Below, in pieces: positions 1 through 8,495 of a DNA stretch of 22,661 nucleotides. Source of the stretch: JBGSUZ01 sp043770095. Lineage in GTDB: Bacteria; Bacillota; Clostridia; Peptostreptococcales; Acidaminobacteraceae. The DNA lies in assembly GCA_043770095.1 (NCBI GenBank), contig JAYVIR010000123.1, forward strand, positions 1 to 22,661, in the 5' to 3' direction. Position 1 is the first letter of the stretch; each line of letters starts with the position of its first letter. Both the position numbers and the translations under genes were made by a program. Below the pieces are notes generated by a model. That model made no database searches. It saw nothing but the letters and a program-made list of their open reading frames with translations, and was not told the DNA's origin.

Positions 1-3000
1 CAGCAACGCTTTGACCTCAAAGTGGCATCGCTTATGAAGGACCTAACCGGCCTAAATTATAAAGTCAGTTTTTTATACGATGAAAAAAAATGTGCAGAAC
101 AGGCGAAAGTGTTAAACGAACTGCAAGAAGTCGCCCTTCAAAAAATGATTAGAACGGTTGAAAAGGAAGGCAACAATGAAGGTAGAAGCCCCGCGAGCTC
201 TAGTGCAAAAGGAAATGGCAATAGCGGGGGCTATAATGGCAATTCGGGTGGATTTAACGGAAACTCAGGCGGTGGTGGCGAAGGTTACAGAAGACAAGCC
301 AAAGAGGTTGACGAAACCTGTCTCTACAGAAATAAAATTCGCCGAGAAGTCACTAAAATCAACGACGGCATGGAAGAAGAAGGTCTGTTTTGTTTTGAAG
401 CCGAAGTCTTTGAAGTTAATTCAAGGGATTTAAGAACAGGCAAGTGTCTGGTATCGTTCTCAATTTCAGATGGAAGCAATTCCATCGGCGTTAAAATCTT
501 TACAAAAGATAGTGCCGAACGTGATGATTTGTTAAATAAAGTAAAAAAAGGCGAATGGTATAAATTTGAGGGTTCAGTAAGGTATGATACTTTCGAGAAA
601 GAACTTGCCCTCTATGCCATGAATATTAACATAGGAAGAGGACCGGAAAAGCGCAAAGATGATGCGGACTTAAAACGCATAGAACTGCACTGTCATACGA
701 CCATGTCTGATATGGATGGCATGTCTTCTGCAAAAGCAATTGTAAAACGAGCAATGAGTTGGGGTCATAAAGCAATTGCCATTACTGACCACGGCGTTCT
801 GCAAGCGTTTCCTGAAGCCATGGAAACTGTAAGAGGGACGGATATGAAAATTATTTATGGTGTTGAAGGTTACCTCATGGATGACAATTCAGAAGCGGTT
901 GTTAACCCTAAGGAACAAACTTTTGATGATGAATATGTTATTTTTGATATAGAAACAACTGGTTTGTCATTTAAAAATCATAAAATTACAGAAATTGGCG
1001 CCGTCAAAATTAGAAACGGCGAAGTAGTGGATCATTTTTCAGCCCTTATAGATCCGCAGACACCTCTTGAGGCTAAGATAATAGAAATTACGGGCATCAC
1101 TGATGACATGCTAATTGGGAAACCTTTAATCGATGAAGTACTCCCTCAGTTTATGGCGTTTGTTGGCGATGCATGTCTTGTGGCGCATAATGCGGCATTT
1201 GATACTGCTTTTATAAAAGAGAATTGCAGTAAGTTTGGACTGCCTTTTGATTTTACGATTTTAGACACGTTGACGCTCAGTCGACTGCTGCTTAAAGATC
1301 TTAAAAGACATAAATTGAATGTCATAGCTAAATATTTAGGTGTCAGCCTAGAAAATCACCATAGAGCGGTAGATGATGCCAAAGCAACCACAGAGATATT
1401 CCTTAAATTCGTGGCAATGCTAAAAGAAAATGAATGTGTGACGGTAAATGACATCAACCTTTATTCGTCTAAAAATATGGATTATCAAATGATGGACACC
1501 AATCATGTCATCATTCTTGTTAAAGATTATGTGGGACTTAAGAACCTTTATCAGTTGGTCAGTCATTCCAACATCAATACATTCTATAAAAAGCCTAGAA
1601 TTCCTAAATCGTTATTAACAACAATGCGTGAAGGGTTAATCATAGGATCTGCCTGTGAAGCGGGAGAATTATTTAGTGCGCTAGCGGCTAATAAATCGAC
1701 AGATGAGATTGAAGGCATTGTAGAATTTTATGACTATTTAGAAATACAGCCACTTGGAAACAATCAGTTCTTAATTGACAAAGGTCTTGTTCGAGATCAA
1801 TCTGAGCTCAAAGAACTTAATAAGAAAGTTCTAGCGCTTGGTGATCAATTTAATAAACCTGTAGTGGCCACTTGTGATGTCCACTTCCTTGATCCAGAGG
1901 ACGAAATTTTCAGAAGAATATTGATGACTGGCAGAGGATTTGCGGATGCAGATAACCAACCGCCACTCTATTTGAGAACGACAGACGAGATGCTTGCAGA
2001 ATTCGAGTATTTAGGCAGAGACAGAGCTTTTGAAGTGGTTGTCAAAAATACCATACTCATAGCAGATCAAATTCAAAATATATTACCAATACCAGATGAA
2101 ACGTTTCCGCCAAGAATTGAAGGTTCAGAGGAAAATCTACGCACCATGTGCATGATTAAAGCAGAATCTATTTACGGAAAGCCTATGCCAGAAGTGGTAG
2201 AAAAACGACTTGTAAGAGAACTTGATTCTATCATCAGCAATGGTTATTCGGTAATGTATATCATCGCTCATAAGCTGGTTGCAAAATCTCTTGAAGATGG
2301 CTATTTGGTAGGCTCAAGAGGATCGGTTGGATCATCTCTTGCTGCAACCATGAGTGGCATTACGGAAGTAAACCCACTGCCGCCGCATTATATTTGTACC
2401 CACTGTAAACACAGTGAGTTTATTTTAGATGGTTCCATTGGTAGCGGCGCCGATTTAGTAGATAAATTGTGTACGGAGTGTGGAAAACCTTATCGTAAAG
2501 ATGGTCATGACATTCCGTTTGAGACATTCCTCGGATTTGAAGGAGACAAAGAGCCCGATATCGACCTTAACTTTGCAGGCGTATATCAAGCGACTTCTCA
2601 TAAATATACTGAAGAACTATTTGGTACCGGCTATGTCTATAAAGCGGGAACCATTGGTACTGTAGCAGATAAGACAGCTTATGGCTATGTTAAAAAGTAC
2701 TTTGAACAAAAGGGTTTGACTGGCAATTCGAAAGAAATTGCAAGATTGTCTCAAGGATGCACAGGCATTAAGAGGACAAGTGGTCAGCATCCAGGCGGAA
2801 TCATGGTTGTTCCGGATTATAAAGACATACATGATTTTTGTCCCATTCAGTACCCTGCAAACGATTCAAAATCGGGTGTTATTACGACGCATTTTGACTA
2901 CCATTCTATCAGCGGACGTTTATTAAAACTGGACATACTTGGGCACGACGTACCGACCATCATCAAGAATCTTGAAGACATGACGGGCATTAAAGTTGAC

Positions 3001-3984
3001 GACATACCGCTTGATGATAAAGAAACCATTTCTATTTTTACCACAACAGATGCACTCAAGATAAAAGATCATGATTATCGATTGAAAATTGGTTCTCTTG
3101 GGATACCAGAGTTTGGGACAAAGTTTGTTAGACAGATGCTTGACGACACACAACCGAGCAGTTTTGAAGAGTTGGTGCGAATTTCTGGACTTTCTCATGG
3201 AACAGATGTATGGATCAATAATGCTCAGGATCTTGTCCGCCGCGGCGAAGCGGTTTTAAAAGAAGTTATTTCAACGCGTGATGACATTATGACGTATTTG
3301 ATCTATCAAGGGTTGCCGCCAAAATCTGCCTTCAATATTATGGAGCGTGTTCGTAAAGGTAAAGGCCTAACCGATGAAAATGTCACCCTAATGAAGGAAT
3401 ACAAAGTACCAAATTGGTATATTGGTTCATGTAATACCATCAAGTACATGTTCCCCAAAGCCCATGCAGTCGCTTATGTCATGATGTCCTTTAGAATCGC
3501 GTACTTTAAAGTGCATTATCCACTTGCATTTTATGCTTCATTCTTCTCAATTAAAGTTGAAGATTTTGATGCGCAACTGGTTTGCCAAGGCAAAGAAGCC
3601 ATACGCAATATGATGAAGCAATATGAACAAACTTGGGATGCGCTTACAAAGAAAGAACAGGATATATACGGCGTTTTGGAAGTCGTTGATGAATACTTCA
3701 GTAGAGGCTTCGAGTTCCATCGGGTAAGTTTAGAAAATTCTCATTCTGATGAATTCCTAATCAGAGAGGATAAGCTTTTGCCACCACTAAGATCACTTCA
3801 AGGTGTGGGTGAGACAGCATCGAAAAACATTGCCTATGAGCGTGAACTGGGCGAGTTTATTTCTATAGACGAACTTAAGCGAAGATCAAAAGCAAGTAAA
3901 ACTGTCATTGAGGCACTAAACGCTCATGGCTGTTTGACAGGAATGCCTGAAAACAACCAACTCACCTTGTTCTCTTGGGCATAA
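1..3984 (+). CDS. polC: DNA polymerase III alpha subunit, PolC type (5' partial)
   Basis: Replicative polymerase of low-GC Gram-positives, with its proofreading exonuclease built in. The frame is open from base 1, so the true start lies upstream. The visible 1327 residues compare with about 1437 in B. subtilis, so roughly 110 N-terminal residues are missing. In order: a Gly/Asn-rich linker (nt 172-290), an OB-fold (about nt 370-650), and a PHP domain (HCHTTMSD at 688, later ITDH) interrupted by a DEDDh exonuclease (DIE at 946, HNAAFD at 1186, HHRAVDD at 1357). Then come a Cys-x2-Cys pair repeated twice (zinc site, about nt 2395-2485) and the palm domain with PDIDLNF at 2554 and KLDILGHD near 2929, which carry the catalytic aspartates. 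The C-terminus carries QLTLF (3958-3972), a clamp-binding pentapeptide type. All key residues look intact. It ends 128 bases before rimP, with a promoter in the gap. Confidence 0.97.
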   Translation, partial: QQRFDLKVASLMKDLTGLNYKVSFLYDEKKCAEQAKVLNELQEVALQKMIRTVEKEGNNEGRSPASSSAKGNGNSGGYNGNSGGFNGNSGGGGEGYRRQAKEVDETCLYRNKIRREVTKINDGMEEEGLFCFEAEVFEVNSRDLRTGKCLVSFSISDGSNSIGVKIFTKDSAERDDLLNKVKKGEWYKFEGSVRYDTFEKELALYAMNINIGRGPEKRKDDADLKRIELHCHTTMSDMDGMSSAKAIVKRAMSWGHKAIAITDHGVLQAFPEAMETVRGTDMKIIYGVEGYLMDDNSEAVVNPKEQTFDDEYVIFDIETTGLSFKNHKITEIGAVKIRNGEVVDHFSALIDPQTPLEAKIIEITGITDDMLIGKPLIDEVLPQFMAFVGDACLVAHNAAFDTAFIKENCSKFGLPFDFTILDTLTLSRLLLKDLKRHKLNVIAKYLGVSLENHHRAVDDAKATTEIFLKFVAMLKENECVTVNDINLYSSKNMDYQMMDTNHVIILVKDYVGLKNLYQLVSHSNINTFYKKPRIPKSLLTTMREGLIIGSACEAGELFSALAANKSTDEIEGIVEFYDYLEIQPLGNNQFLIDKGLVRDQSELKELNKKVLALGDQFNKPVVATCDVHFLDPEDEIFRRILMTGRGFADADNQPPLYLRTTDEMLAEFEYLGRDRAFEVVVKNTILIADQIQNILPIPDETFPPRIEGSEENLRTMCMIKAESIYGKPMPEVVEKRLVRELDSIISNGYSVMYIIAHKLVAKSLEDGYLVGSRGSVGSSLAATMSGITEVNPLPPHYICTHCKHSEFILDGSIGSGADLVDKLCTECGKPYRKDGHDIPFETFLGFEGDKEPDIDLNFAGVYQATSHKYTEELFGTGYVYKAGTIGTVADKTAYGYVKKYFEQKGLTGNSKEIARLSQGCTGIKRTSGQHPGGIMVVPDYKDIHDFCPIQYPANDSKSGVITTHFDYHSISGRLLKLDILGHDVPTIIKNLEDMTGIKVDDIPLDDKETISIFTTTDALKIKDHDYRLKIGSLGIPEFGTKFVRQMLDDTQPSSFEELVRISGLSHGTDVWINNAQDLVRRGEAVLKEVISTRDDIMTYLIYQGLPPKSAFNIMERVRKGKGLTDENVTLMKEYKVPNWYIGSCNTIKYMFPKAHAVAYVMMSFRIAYFKVHYPLAFYASFFSIKVEDFDAQLVCQGKEAIRNMMKQYEQTWDALTKKEQDIYGVLEVVDEYFSRGFEFHRVSLENSHSDEFLIREDKLLPPLRSLQGVGETASKNIAYERELGEFISIDELKRRSKASKTVIEALNAHGCLTGMPENNQLTLFSWA

Positions 3985-3988
3985 TCGT

Positions 3989-4017
3989 TTGCATACTGTA
4001 TTTAACTGTGTTATAAT
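3989..4017 (+). promoter_or_regulatory. Probable sigma-A promoter for the rimP-nusA-infB operon
   Basis: The -35 box is TTGCAT (3989-3994) and the -10 box is TATAAT (4012-4017), separated by exactly 17 bp. A TG at 4009-4010 gives an extended -10. Transcription should start near 4024, about 90 bases before rimP. It begins 5 bases after the polC stop codon, so the operon has its own promoter independent of polC. Confidence 0.8.
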
Positions 4018-4043
4018 GGGTATGAATTAGATATTGAAAAAGT

Positions 4044-4075
4044 CGAAGAGTGGGTTTTGCCCACTCTTTGTTGTT
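4044..4075 (+). terminator. Leader hairpin with interrupted T-tract: probable attenuator before rimP-nusA
   Basis: AAGAGTGGG (4046-4054) pairs perfectly with CCCACTCTT (4060-4068) around the loop TTTTG. The stem can extend two more pairs outward (C4044-G4070, G4045-U4069). The T-rich tail is broken by G residues (TGTTGTT). It lies about 20 bases downstream of the predicted transcription start and upstream of the rimP ribosome site. Besides ending polC readthrough, it can therefore stop transcripts that start at the operon's own promoter. Weak terminators of this kind are the NusA-dependent class in B. subtilis. Confidence 0.65.
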
Positions 4076-4112
4076 ATGAAAAAACAATTAAATAGCGTTA
4101 GGAGGTATCTTC

Positions 4113-4592
4113 GTGAAAAAAAGAAGAGTAGTAGATGTTGTGAGAGATATAATTGGACCCCAATGTATCAGTGCAGGTTTGGAATTGGTTGATGTAGAAT
4201 TCGTCAAGGAAGGACCTTTTAGATATTTAAGAGTTATTATAGACAAAGAGGATGGCGTATCGCTTGACGATTGTTCAGCAATTAGCAAGTTCCTCAATAC
4301 AAAATTGGATGAAGTTGATCCAATAGAAGAGAATTATTTCTTAGAGGTTACTTCTCCAGGTGTGGAAAGAGAACTTAAAAAAACAGAAGATTTTGCAAGA
4401 TTTGCTGGAGAAATGGTTATTCTTAAATTGTTTACCCCTGTAGACGGACAAAAGGTGCTTAAAGGCACTCTTGTTGGTTTAGAAGGACAAATGATTATTA
4501 TTACTGTAGGTAATCAAAAAATGGAAGTTCCTAAAGAAAAAATTACCAGTGTCAAACTGGTTGTGGACTTCGATCATGAGGAGGATAACTAG
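4113..4592 (+). CDS. rimP: Ribosome maturation factor RimP
   Basis: Assists late assembly of the 30S subunit. The protein is 159 residues, a normal length (about 150-160). It has the two-domain RimP pattern: an N-terminal alpha/beta domain with the family signature around VDVEFVKEGPFRYLRVIID and DDCSAISKFL, then the EENYFLEVTSPGVERELK segment, and an SH3-like C-terminal domain. The start is GTG at 4113, chosen because GGAGG (4101-4105) sits 7 bases upstream. The stop codon abuts the nusA start with no gap, and the nusA Shine-Dalgarno lies inside the rimP 3' end. The two genes are therefore co-transcribed and probably translationally coupled. First gene of the operon, as in other Firmicutes. 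Confidence 0.95.
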   Translation: MKKRRVVDVVRDIIGPQCISAGLELVDVEFVKEGPFRYLRVIIDKEDGVSLDDCSAISKFLNTKLDEVDPIEENYFLEVTSPGVERELKKTEDFARFAGEMVILKLFTPVDGQKVLKGTLVGLEGQMIIITVGNQKMEVPKEKITSVKLVVDFDHEEDN

Positions 4593-5651
4593 GTGAAACA
4601 GGACTTACTTGAGGCTCTAGAAGCACTAGAAAGAGAAAAGGGTATCTCTAAGGCTTTATTAATTGAAACGATAGAAGCAGCGCTTATAACGGCGTATAAG
4701 AAAAACTTCGGATCATCACAAAACGTGGTTATTACAATTGATGAAAACTCTGGCGATGTAAAAGTGTATTCTCGAAGAGAAATCGTAGAAGAATCTATGG
4801 ACGACTTCTTTGAGATTAGCTTGGTAGATGCGAAAAAAATTGATCCTAATTATGAAATTGGAGATTCAATTGATACTGAAGTGACGCCGAAGGATTTTGG
4901 GCGGATTGCCGCACAAACAGCGAAACAAGTTGTGGTTCAAAGAATTCGAGAAGCAGAACGTTCAATTATTTTTGATGAATTTGCAGATAGAGAAAGCGAA
5001 ATTGTGACTGGCATTATCCAAAGAATTTCTAAAGGAACCGTCTTTATTAACCTTGGAAAGACAGAAGCAGTTCTTCTTGCAACAGAGCAGATTCCTGGAG
5101 AAGAATATCCTCAGGGCGGTAGAATTAAGTCGTTCATCGTTGAAGTCAGCAAAACATCAAAAGGACCGCAAGTTGTGGTTTCAAGAACGCATCCTGGTCT
5201 TGTAAAGCGATTGTTTGAACTTGAAGTTCCGGAAATATACAATGGTGAGGTTGAAATCAGAGGTATTTCTAGAGAAGCGGGTTCAAGAACAAAAATTGCT
5301 GTCTTTGCTGCAAATGCAGACATCGATCCTGTAGGTTCATGCGTTGGCCCTAAAGGTGCAAGGGTTCAAAATATCGTTACTGAACTTGGTGGCGAAAAAA
5401 TTGATATTATCAAGTGGAATGAAAATCCTGCTGAGTTTATATCAAATGCGCTTAGCCCTTCAAAGGTTGATTTGGTTGAAGTGCGTGAGTTAGACAAGTC
5501 AGCGCTTGTTGTTGTTCCTGATTATCAATTGTCACTTGCTATTGGTAAAGAAGGTCAAAATGCAAGACTTGCCGCAAAACTTACTGGTTGGAAAATCGAT
5601 ATTAAAAGTGCCACTCAGTATGAAAAAATTAAGTTAGCTGCTACTGAGTAG
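4593..5651 (+). CDS. nusA: Transcription termination/antitermination factor NusA
   Basis: Binds RNA polymerase and the emerging RNA, promoting pausing and intrinsic termination. The 352-residue form is the short Gram-positive type without the acidic C-terminal repeats of E. coli NusA. Domains: an N-terminal polymerase-binding domain (about 1-125), an S1 domain (about 135-200, VTGIIQRISKGTVFINLGK), KH1 (about 230-285, with VGPKGARVQNI) and KH2 (about 300-345, with IGKEGQNARLAAKLTGW). The start is GTG at 4593 with GAGGAGG at 4578-4584. The operon is preceded by a terminator-like hairpin just after its promoter, which fits NusA controlling its own supply by promoting termination in its leader (inference from B. 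subtilis). Confidence 0.97.
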   Translation: MKQDLLEALEALEREKGISKALLIETIEAALITAYKKNFGSSQNVVITIDENSGDVKVYSRREIVEESMDDFFEISLVDAKKIDPNYEIGDSIDTEVTPKDFGRIAAQTAKQVVVQRIREAERSIIFDEFADRESEIVTGIIQRISKGTVFINLGKTEAVLLATEQIPGEEYPQGGRIKSFIVEVSKTSKGPQVVVSRTHPGLVKRLFELEVPEIYNGEVEIRGISREAGSRTKIAVFAANADIDPVGSCVGPKGARVQNIVTELGGEKIDIIKWNENPAEFISNALSPSKVDLVEVRELDKSALVVVPDYQLSLAIGKEGQNARLAAKLTGWKIDIKSATQYEKIKLAATE

Positions 5652-5666
5652 TGGAGGTGCATTTTG

Positions 5667-5972
5667 ATGAAGGTCAAAAGAATACCTATGCGAACTTGCG
5701 TTGGTTGTGGTCAGCAAAAAACCAAAAAAGAATTGATTCGAGTTGTAAAAAACAACGAAGATCAAGTTTTCGTAGATTTTAAAGGAAAAGCAAATGGAAG
5801 AGGGGCTTATATCTGTCCATCTCTAGAATGTCTTACAAAAGCTCAAAAGAGGGATGCGCTCAGCCGATCACTCATGATAAAAATTGATCGTGAAATATAT
5901 GAACGATTAGCGCAAGAACTTGCTGCGGGTGACCAAAGCGAGGAAACCATTACAACAGAAAAGGACAAATAA
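5667..5972 (+). CDS. ylxR: YlxR family RNA-binding protein (DUF448)
   Basis: Small basic protein of 101 residues with the family signature: RTCVGCG near the N-terminus, a conserved GRGAYIC motif, and a C-terminal helix with LSRSL. The B. subtilis homologue has been reported to bind and modulate RNase P (RnpM); that role here is inference from the family. ATG at 5667 was chosen over the in-frame TTG at 5664 because GGAGGTG (5653-5659) is then 7 bases upstream. It lies 15 bases after nusA and directly before ylxQ, the standard Gram-positive nusA-ylxR-ylxQ-infB order. The C-terminal end is polar and acidic. Confidence 0.92.
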   Translation: MKVKRIPMRTCVGCGQQKTKKELIRVVKNNEDQVFVDFKGKANGRGAYICPSLECLTKAQKRDALSRSLMIKIDREIYERLAQELAAGDQSEETITTEKDK

Positions 5973-5973
5973 T

Positions 5974-6285
5974 ATGCAAAAGTTTTTATCCATGCTTGGC
6001 TTTGCAATGAAGTCTGGTAAAATTATCACAGGGGATGACACTTGCGAAATGTTTATGAAAAAAGGCAAGATTAAACTCTTAATAGTGGCCGCCGATGCTT
6101 CAGAAAATACCAAAGACAAGTTTCGGTCTAAAACTACGCAATACAATGTCCAGCTTATAGAAGTTTCCACAAAAGAGGAACTGTCCCAAGCAATTGGGAA
6201 ATTCAATCGAGCCGTGATTGGTATTACCGATCGCAAGTTCACTAATTCCTTAATTCAGTTACTTGAACAAGCTGTCAATAAATGA
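5974..6285 (+). CDS. ylxQ: YlxQ, L7Ae/L30e-like ribosomal family protein
   Basis: A 103-residue protein of the L7Ae/L30e/S12e/Gadd45 fold, which binds kink-turn RNA in better-known members. Visible family features are the N-terminal LGFAMKSGKIITGDD, the core KIKLLIVAADASENTKDKF, and the C-terminal VIGITDRKF. ATG 5974 lies one base after the ylxR stop codon and has only a weak purine-rich stretch upstream (AAGGA, 5961-5965), so translation probably depends on coupling to ylxR. The same frame stays open further upstream inside ylxR, but the family start matches 5974. The exact cellular role is not established. Confidence 0.88.
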   Translation: MQKFLSMLGFAMKSGKIITGDDTCEMFMKKGKIKLLIVAADASENTKDKFRSKTTQYNVQLIEVSTKEELSQAIGKFNRAVIGITDRKFTNSLIQLLEQAVNK

Positions 6286-6301
6286 TACGGGGGTGACTCA
6301 A

Positions 6302-8458
6302 TTGTCTAAAATTAGAGTACACGAGCTCGCTAAAGAGCTTGGTATATCCAGTAAAGAATGTATAGAAAAACTTCAAACATTAGGTCTTGAAGTCAAAAAT
6401 CACATGAGTAGCATTGAGGGTTCTGATTATGAACTCGTTAATGAATTGTTGAGAACAGCAACTAATATTGCCGGTTCTGAGAAAGAGGTATCCATGCAAG
6501 ACAATATAGAAGATTACGACATTGATGAAGAATTAGATGATGTTCAAGAAGATGATGAGTTTCTTGATGATTTAGATGAACTAGAAGAAATGGAAAGTTT
6601 GAACCGTCTTATGCACAAAAGTGGCAATAAGAAATCAAAAAGCAATAAAGTAAAATTCAAACACGGCGCAGACAGCAACCCATACAAGCCTCAAGAAGTT
6701 GTTTACGACAACGAAGTTGTTCTTGGTCCTAACGTGACGGTTGGCGAATTCGCTAAATTAATGAAAAAAGGTCTAAATGACATTATCATGAAATTGATGG
6801 CAATGGGCATGATGGCTACAGTCAATCAAGAAATTGATTTTGAAACGGCTGAATTAATTGCTGCTGAATATGGTATGGAAGTTTCTAAAGCATTGTCCGA
6901 AGAACAAATGGAAGACAAGCGTTTCAATTACGAAGACAATCCGGATGATCTTGTAAAAAGAGCACCAGTTGTTACTGTTATGGGACACGTTGACCATGGT
7001 AAGACTTCATTGTTAGATGCTATTAGAAAAACAAGTGTTACAGTTGGCGAAGCCGGCGGTATCACTCAACACATCGGCGCATCTGAAGTAAGACACAATG
7101 GCGAAAAAATTGTATTCTTAGATACACCTGGACATGAAGCGTTTACATCACTTCGTGCAAGAGGTGCAAAAGTTACAGACATCGCAATTCTTGTTGTTGC
7201 TGCAGACGACGGTGTAATGCCTCAAACAAAAGAGGCAATTGACCATGCAAAAGCTGCTGGCGTACCGATTATTGTTGCTATTAATAAAATTGATAAAATC
7301 AACGCCAATCAAGATCGCGTTAAGCAAGAACTTGCTGATCATGGTTTGCTTATTGAAGAGTGGGGCGGCGAGGTTATATGCGTGCCAGTTTCTGCAATCA
7401 AGGGCGATGGCATCGATACACTTTTAGAAATGGTTCTTTTGGTTGCTGAAATGCTTGAATTAAAAGCCAATCCAAATAGACCTGGTATAGGCACTATTTT
7501 AGAAGCAAAAGTTGATAAAGGCCGTGGTACTGTTGCTACTGCACTTATTGAAACTGGAAATATTCAAGTTGGAGACCCTGTAATCGCAGGAACGACTTAC
7601 GGTCGTGTTAGAGCGATGTTTAACCACCTTGGCAAAAAAGTTAAAGTTGCTGGACCGGCTACTTGTATTGAGATTACTGGTCTTAATGAAGTGCCGCAAG
7701 CAGGTGATAAGTTCTATGTTGCTGTAAATGAAAAGCAAGCTAGAATTTTAGCTGAAAGAAGACAATTGGAGCTTAGAGGCCAAAGCCTCAAAAAGAGCCC
7801 ACATGTTTCTTTGGAAGATCTCTTCAGCCAGATTCAAGATGGCAAGATCAAAGATCTTAACATCATCGTTAAAGCTGACGTACACGGTTCTATCGAAGCA
7901 CTTAAAACGTCACTTCTTAAACTTACAAATGAAGAAGTTCGGGTTAATGTCATTCATACAAACGTAGGTACTATTTCTGAAAATGATATTCTTTTAGCTT
8001 CAGCATCTAATGCATTGATTATTGGTTTTAATGTTAGACCGTCTACAACGGTTCAAGATTTAGCGAGTAGAGAAGGCGTTGAGTTAAAAACATACAGAAT
8101 TATTTACGAAGCAATTGATGATGTGGCACTTGCAATGAAGGGTATGCTTGATCCTGAGTTCAAAGAAGTGGTTCTTGGTAGAGTACAAGTTCGTGAAACG
8201 TTCAAAGTACCTGTTCTTGGCGTTATCGCAGGCGCTTACGTTCTTCAGGGCAAAGTTCAAAGAAATGCACAAGTTAGATTGGTTAGAGATGGTTTCATTA
8301 TACATGAAGGCAAAATTTCTTCTCTTAGACGTTTCAAGGATGATGCAAAAGAAGTTGCTGCTGGTTATGAGTGTGGTATTGCTATCGAGAACTTTACTGA
8401 CATTAAAGTAAATGATGAGATTGAAGCATTCATCATTGAAGAAATTAAAAGAACGTAG
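6302..8458 (+). CDS. infB: Translation initiation factor IF-2
   Basis: GTPase that brings initiator tRNA to the 30S subunit. About 718 residues, close to B. subtilis (716). The first IF2N domain begins with SKIRVHELAKELG. A strongly acidic linker follows (nt about 6500-6600), then a second IF2N domain (about nt 6720-6880). The G domain has GHVDHGKT (nt 6983, residue about 228), DTPGHEAF (7121), NKID (7283) and SAIKGDG; beta-barrel and C-terminal fMet-tRNA-binding domains follow. TTG at 6302 was chosen because GGGGGTGA (6289-6296) lies 5 bases upstream and it gives the canonical N-terminus. In-frame GTG 6293 is the alternative. The start is 16 bases after ylxQ. The acidic linker is unusual compared with the basic or Pro/Gln-rich linkers common in IF-2. 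Confidence 0.97.
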   Translation: MSKIRVHELAKELGISSKECIEKLQTLGLEVKNHMSSIEGSDYELVNELLRTATNIAGSEKEVSMQDNIEDYDIDEELDDVQEDDEFLDDLDELEEMESLNRLMHKSGNKKSKSNKVKFKHGADSNPYKPQEVVYDNEVVLGPNVTVGEFAKLMKKGLNDIIMKLMAMGMMATVNQEIDFETAELIAAEYGMEVSKALSEEQMEDKRFNYEDNPDDLVKRAPVVTVMGHVDHGKTSLLDAIRKTSVTVGEAGGITQHIGASEVRHNGEKIVFLDTPGHEAFTSLRARGAKVTDIAILVVAADDGVMPQTKEAIDHAKAAGVPIIVAINKIDKINANQDRVKQELADHGLLIEEWGGEVICVPVSAIKGDGIDTLLEMVLLVAEMLELKANPNRPGIGTILEAKVDKGRGTVATALIETGNIQVGDPVIAGTTYGRVRAMFNHLGKKVKVAGPATCIEITGLNEVPQAGDKFYVAVNEKQARILAERRQLELRGQSLKKSPHVSLEDLFSQIQDGKIKDLNIIVKADVHGSIEALKTSLLKLTNEEVRVNVIHTNVGTISENDILLASASNALIIGFNVRPSTTVQDLASREGVELKTYRIIYEAIDDVALAMKGMLDPEFKEVVLGRVQVRETFKVPVLGVIAGAYVLQGKVQRNAQVRLVRDGFIIHEGKISSLRRFKDDAKEVAAGYECGIAIENFTDIKVNDEIEAFIIEEIKRT

Positions 8459-8495
8459 TCCTCGACCGTAAATTAAGTCGGAAGAAGGTGGAAAT

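Noticed and set aside
5907..6242. Open frame of 111 codons on the minus strand across ylxR and ylxQ
   Set aside because: Antisense shadow of two conserved genes with no ribosome site or family similarity.
8460..8495. CGAC/GTCG inverted repeat between infB and rbfA
   Set aside because: Four base pairs only, no T-tract; expected by chance.
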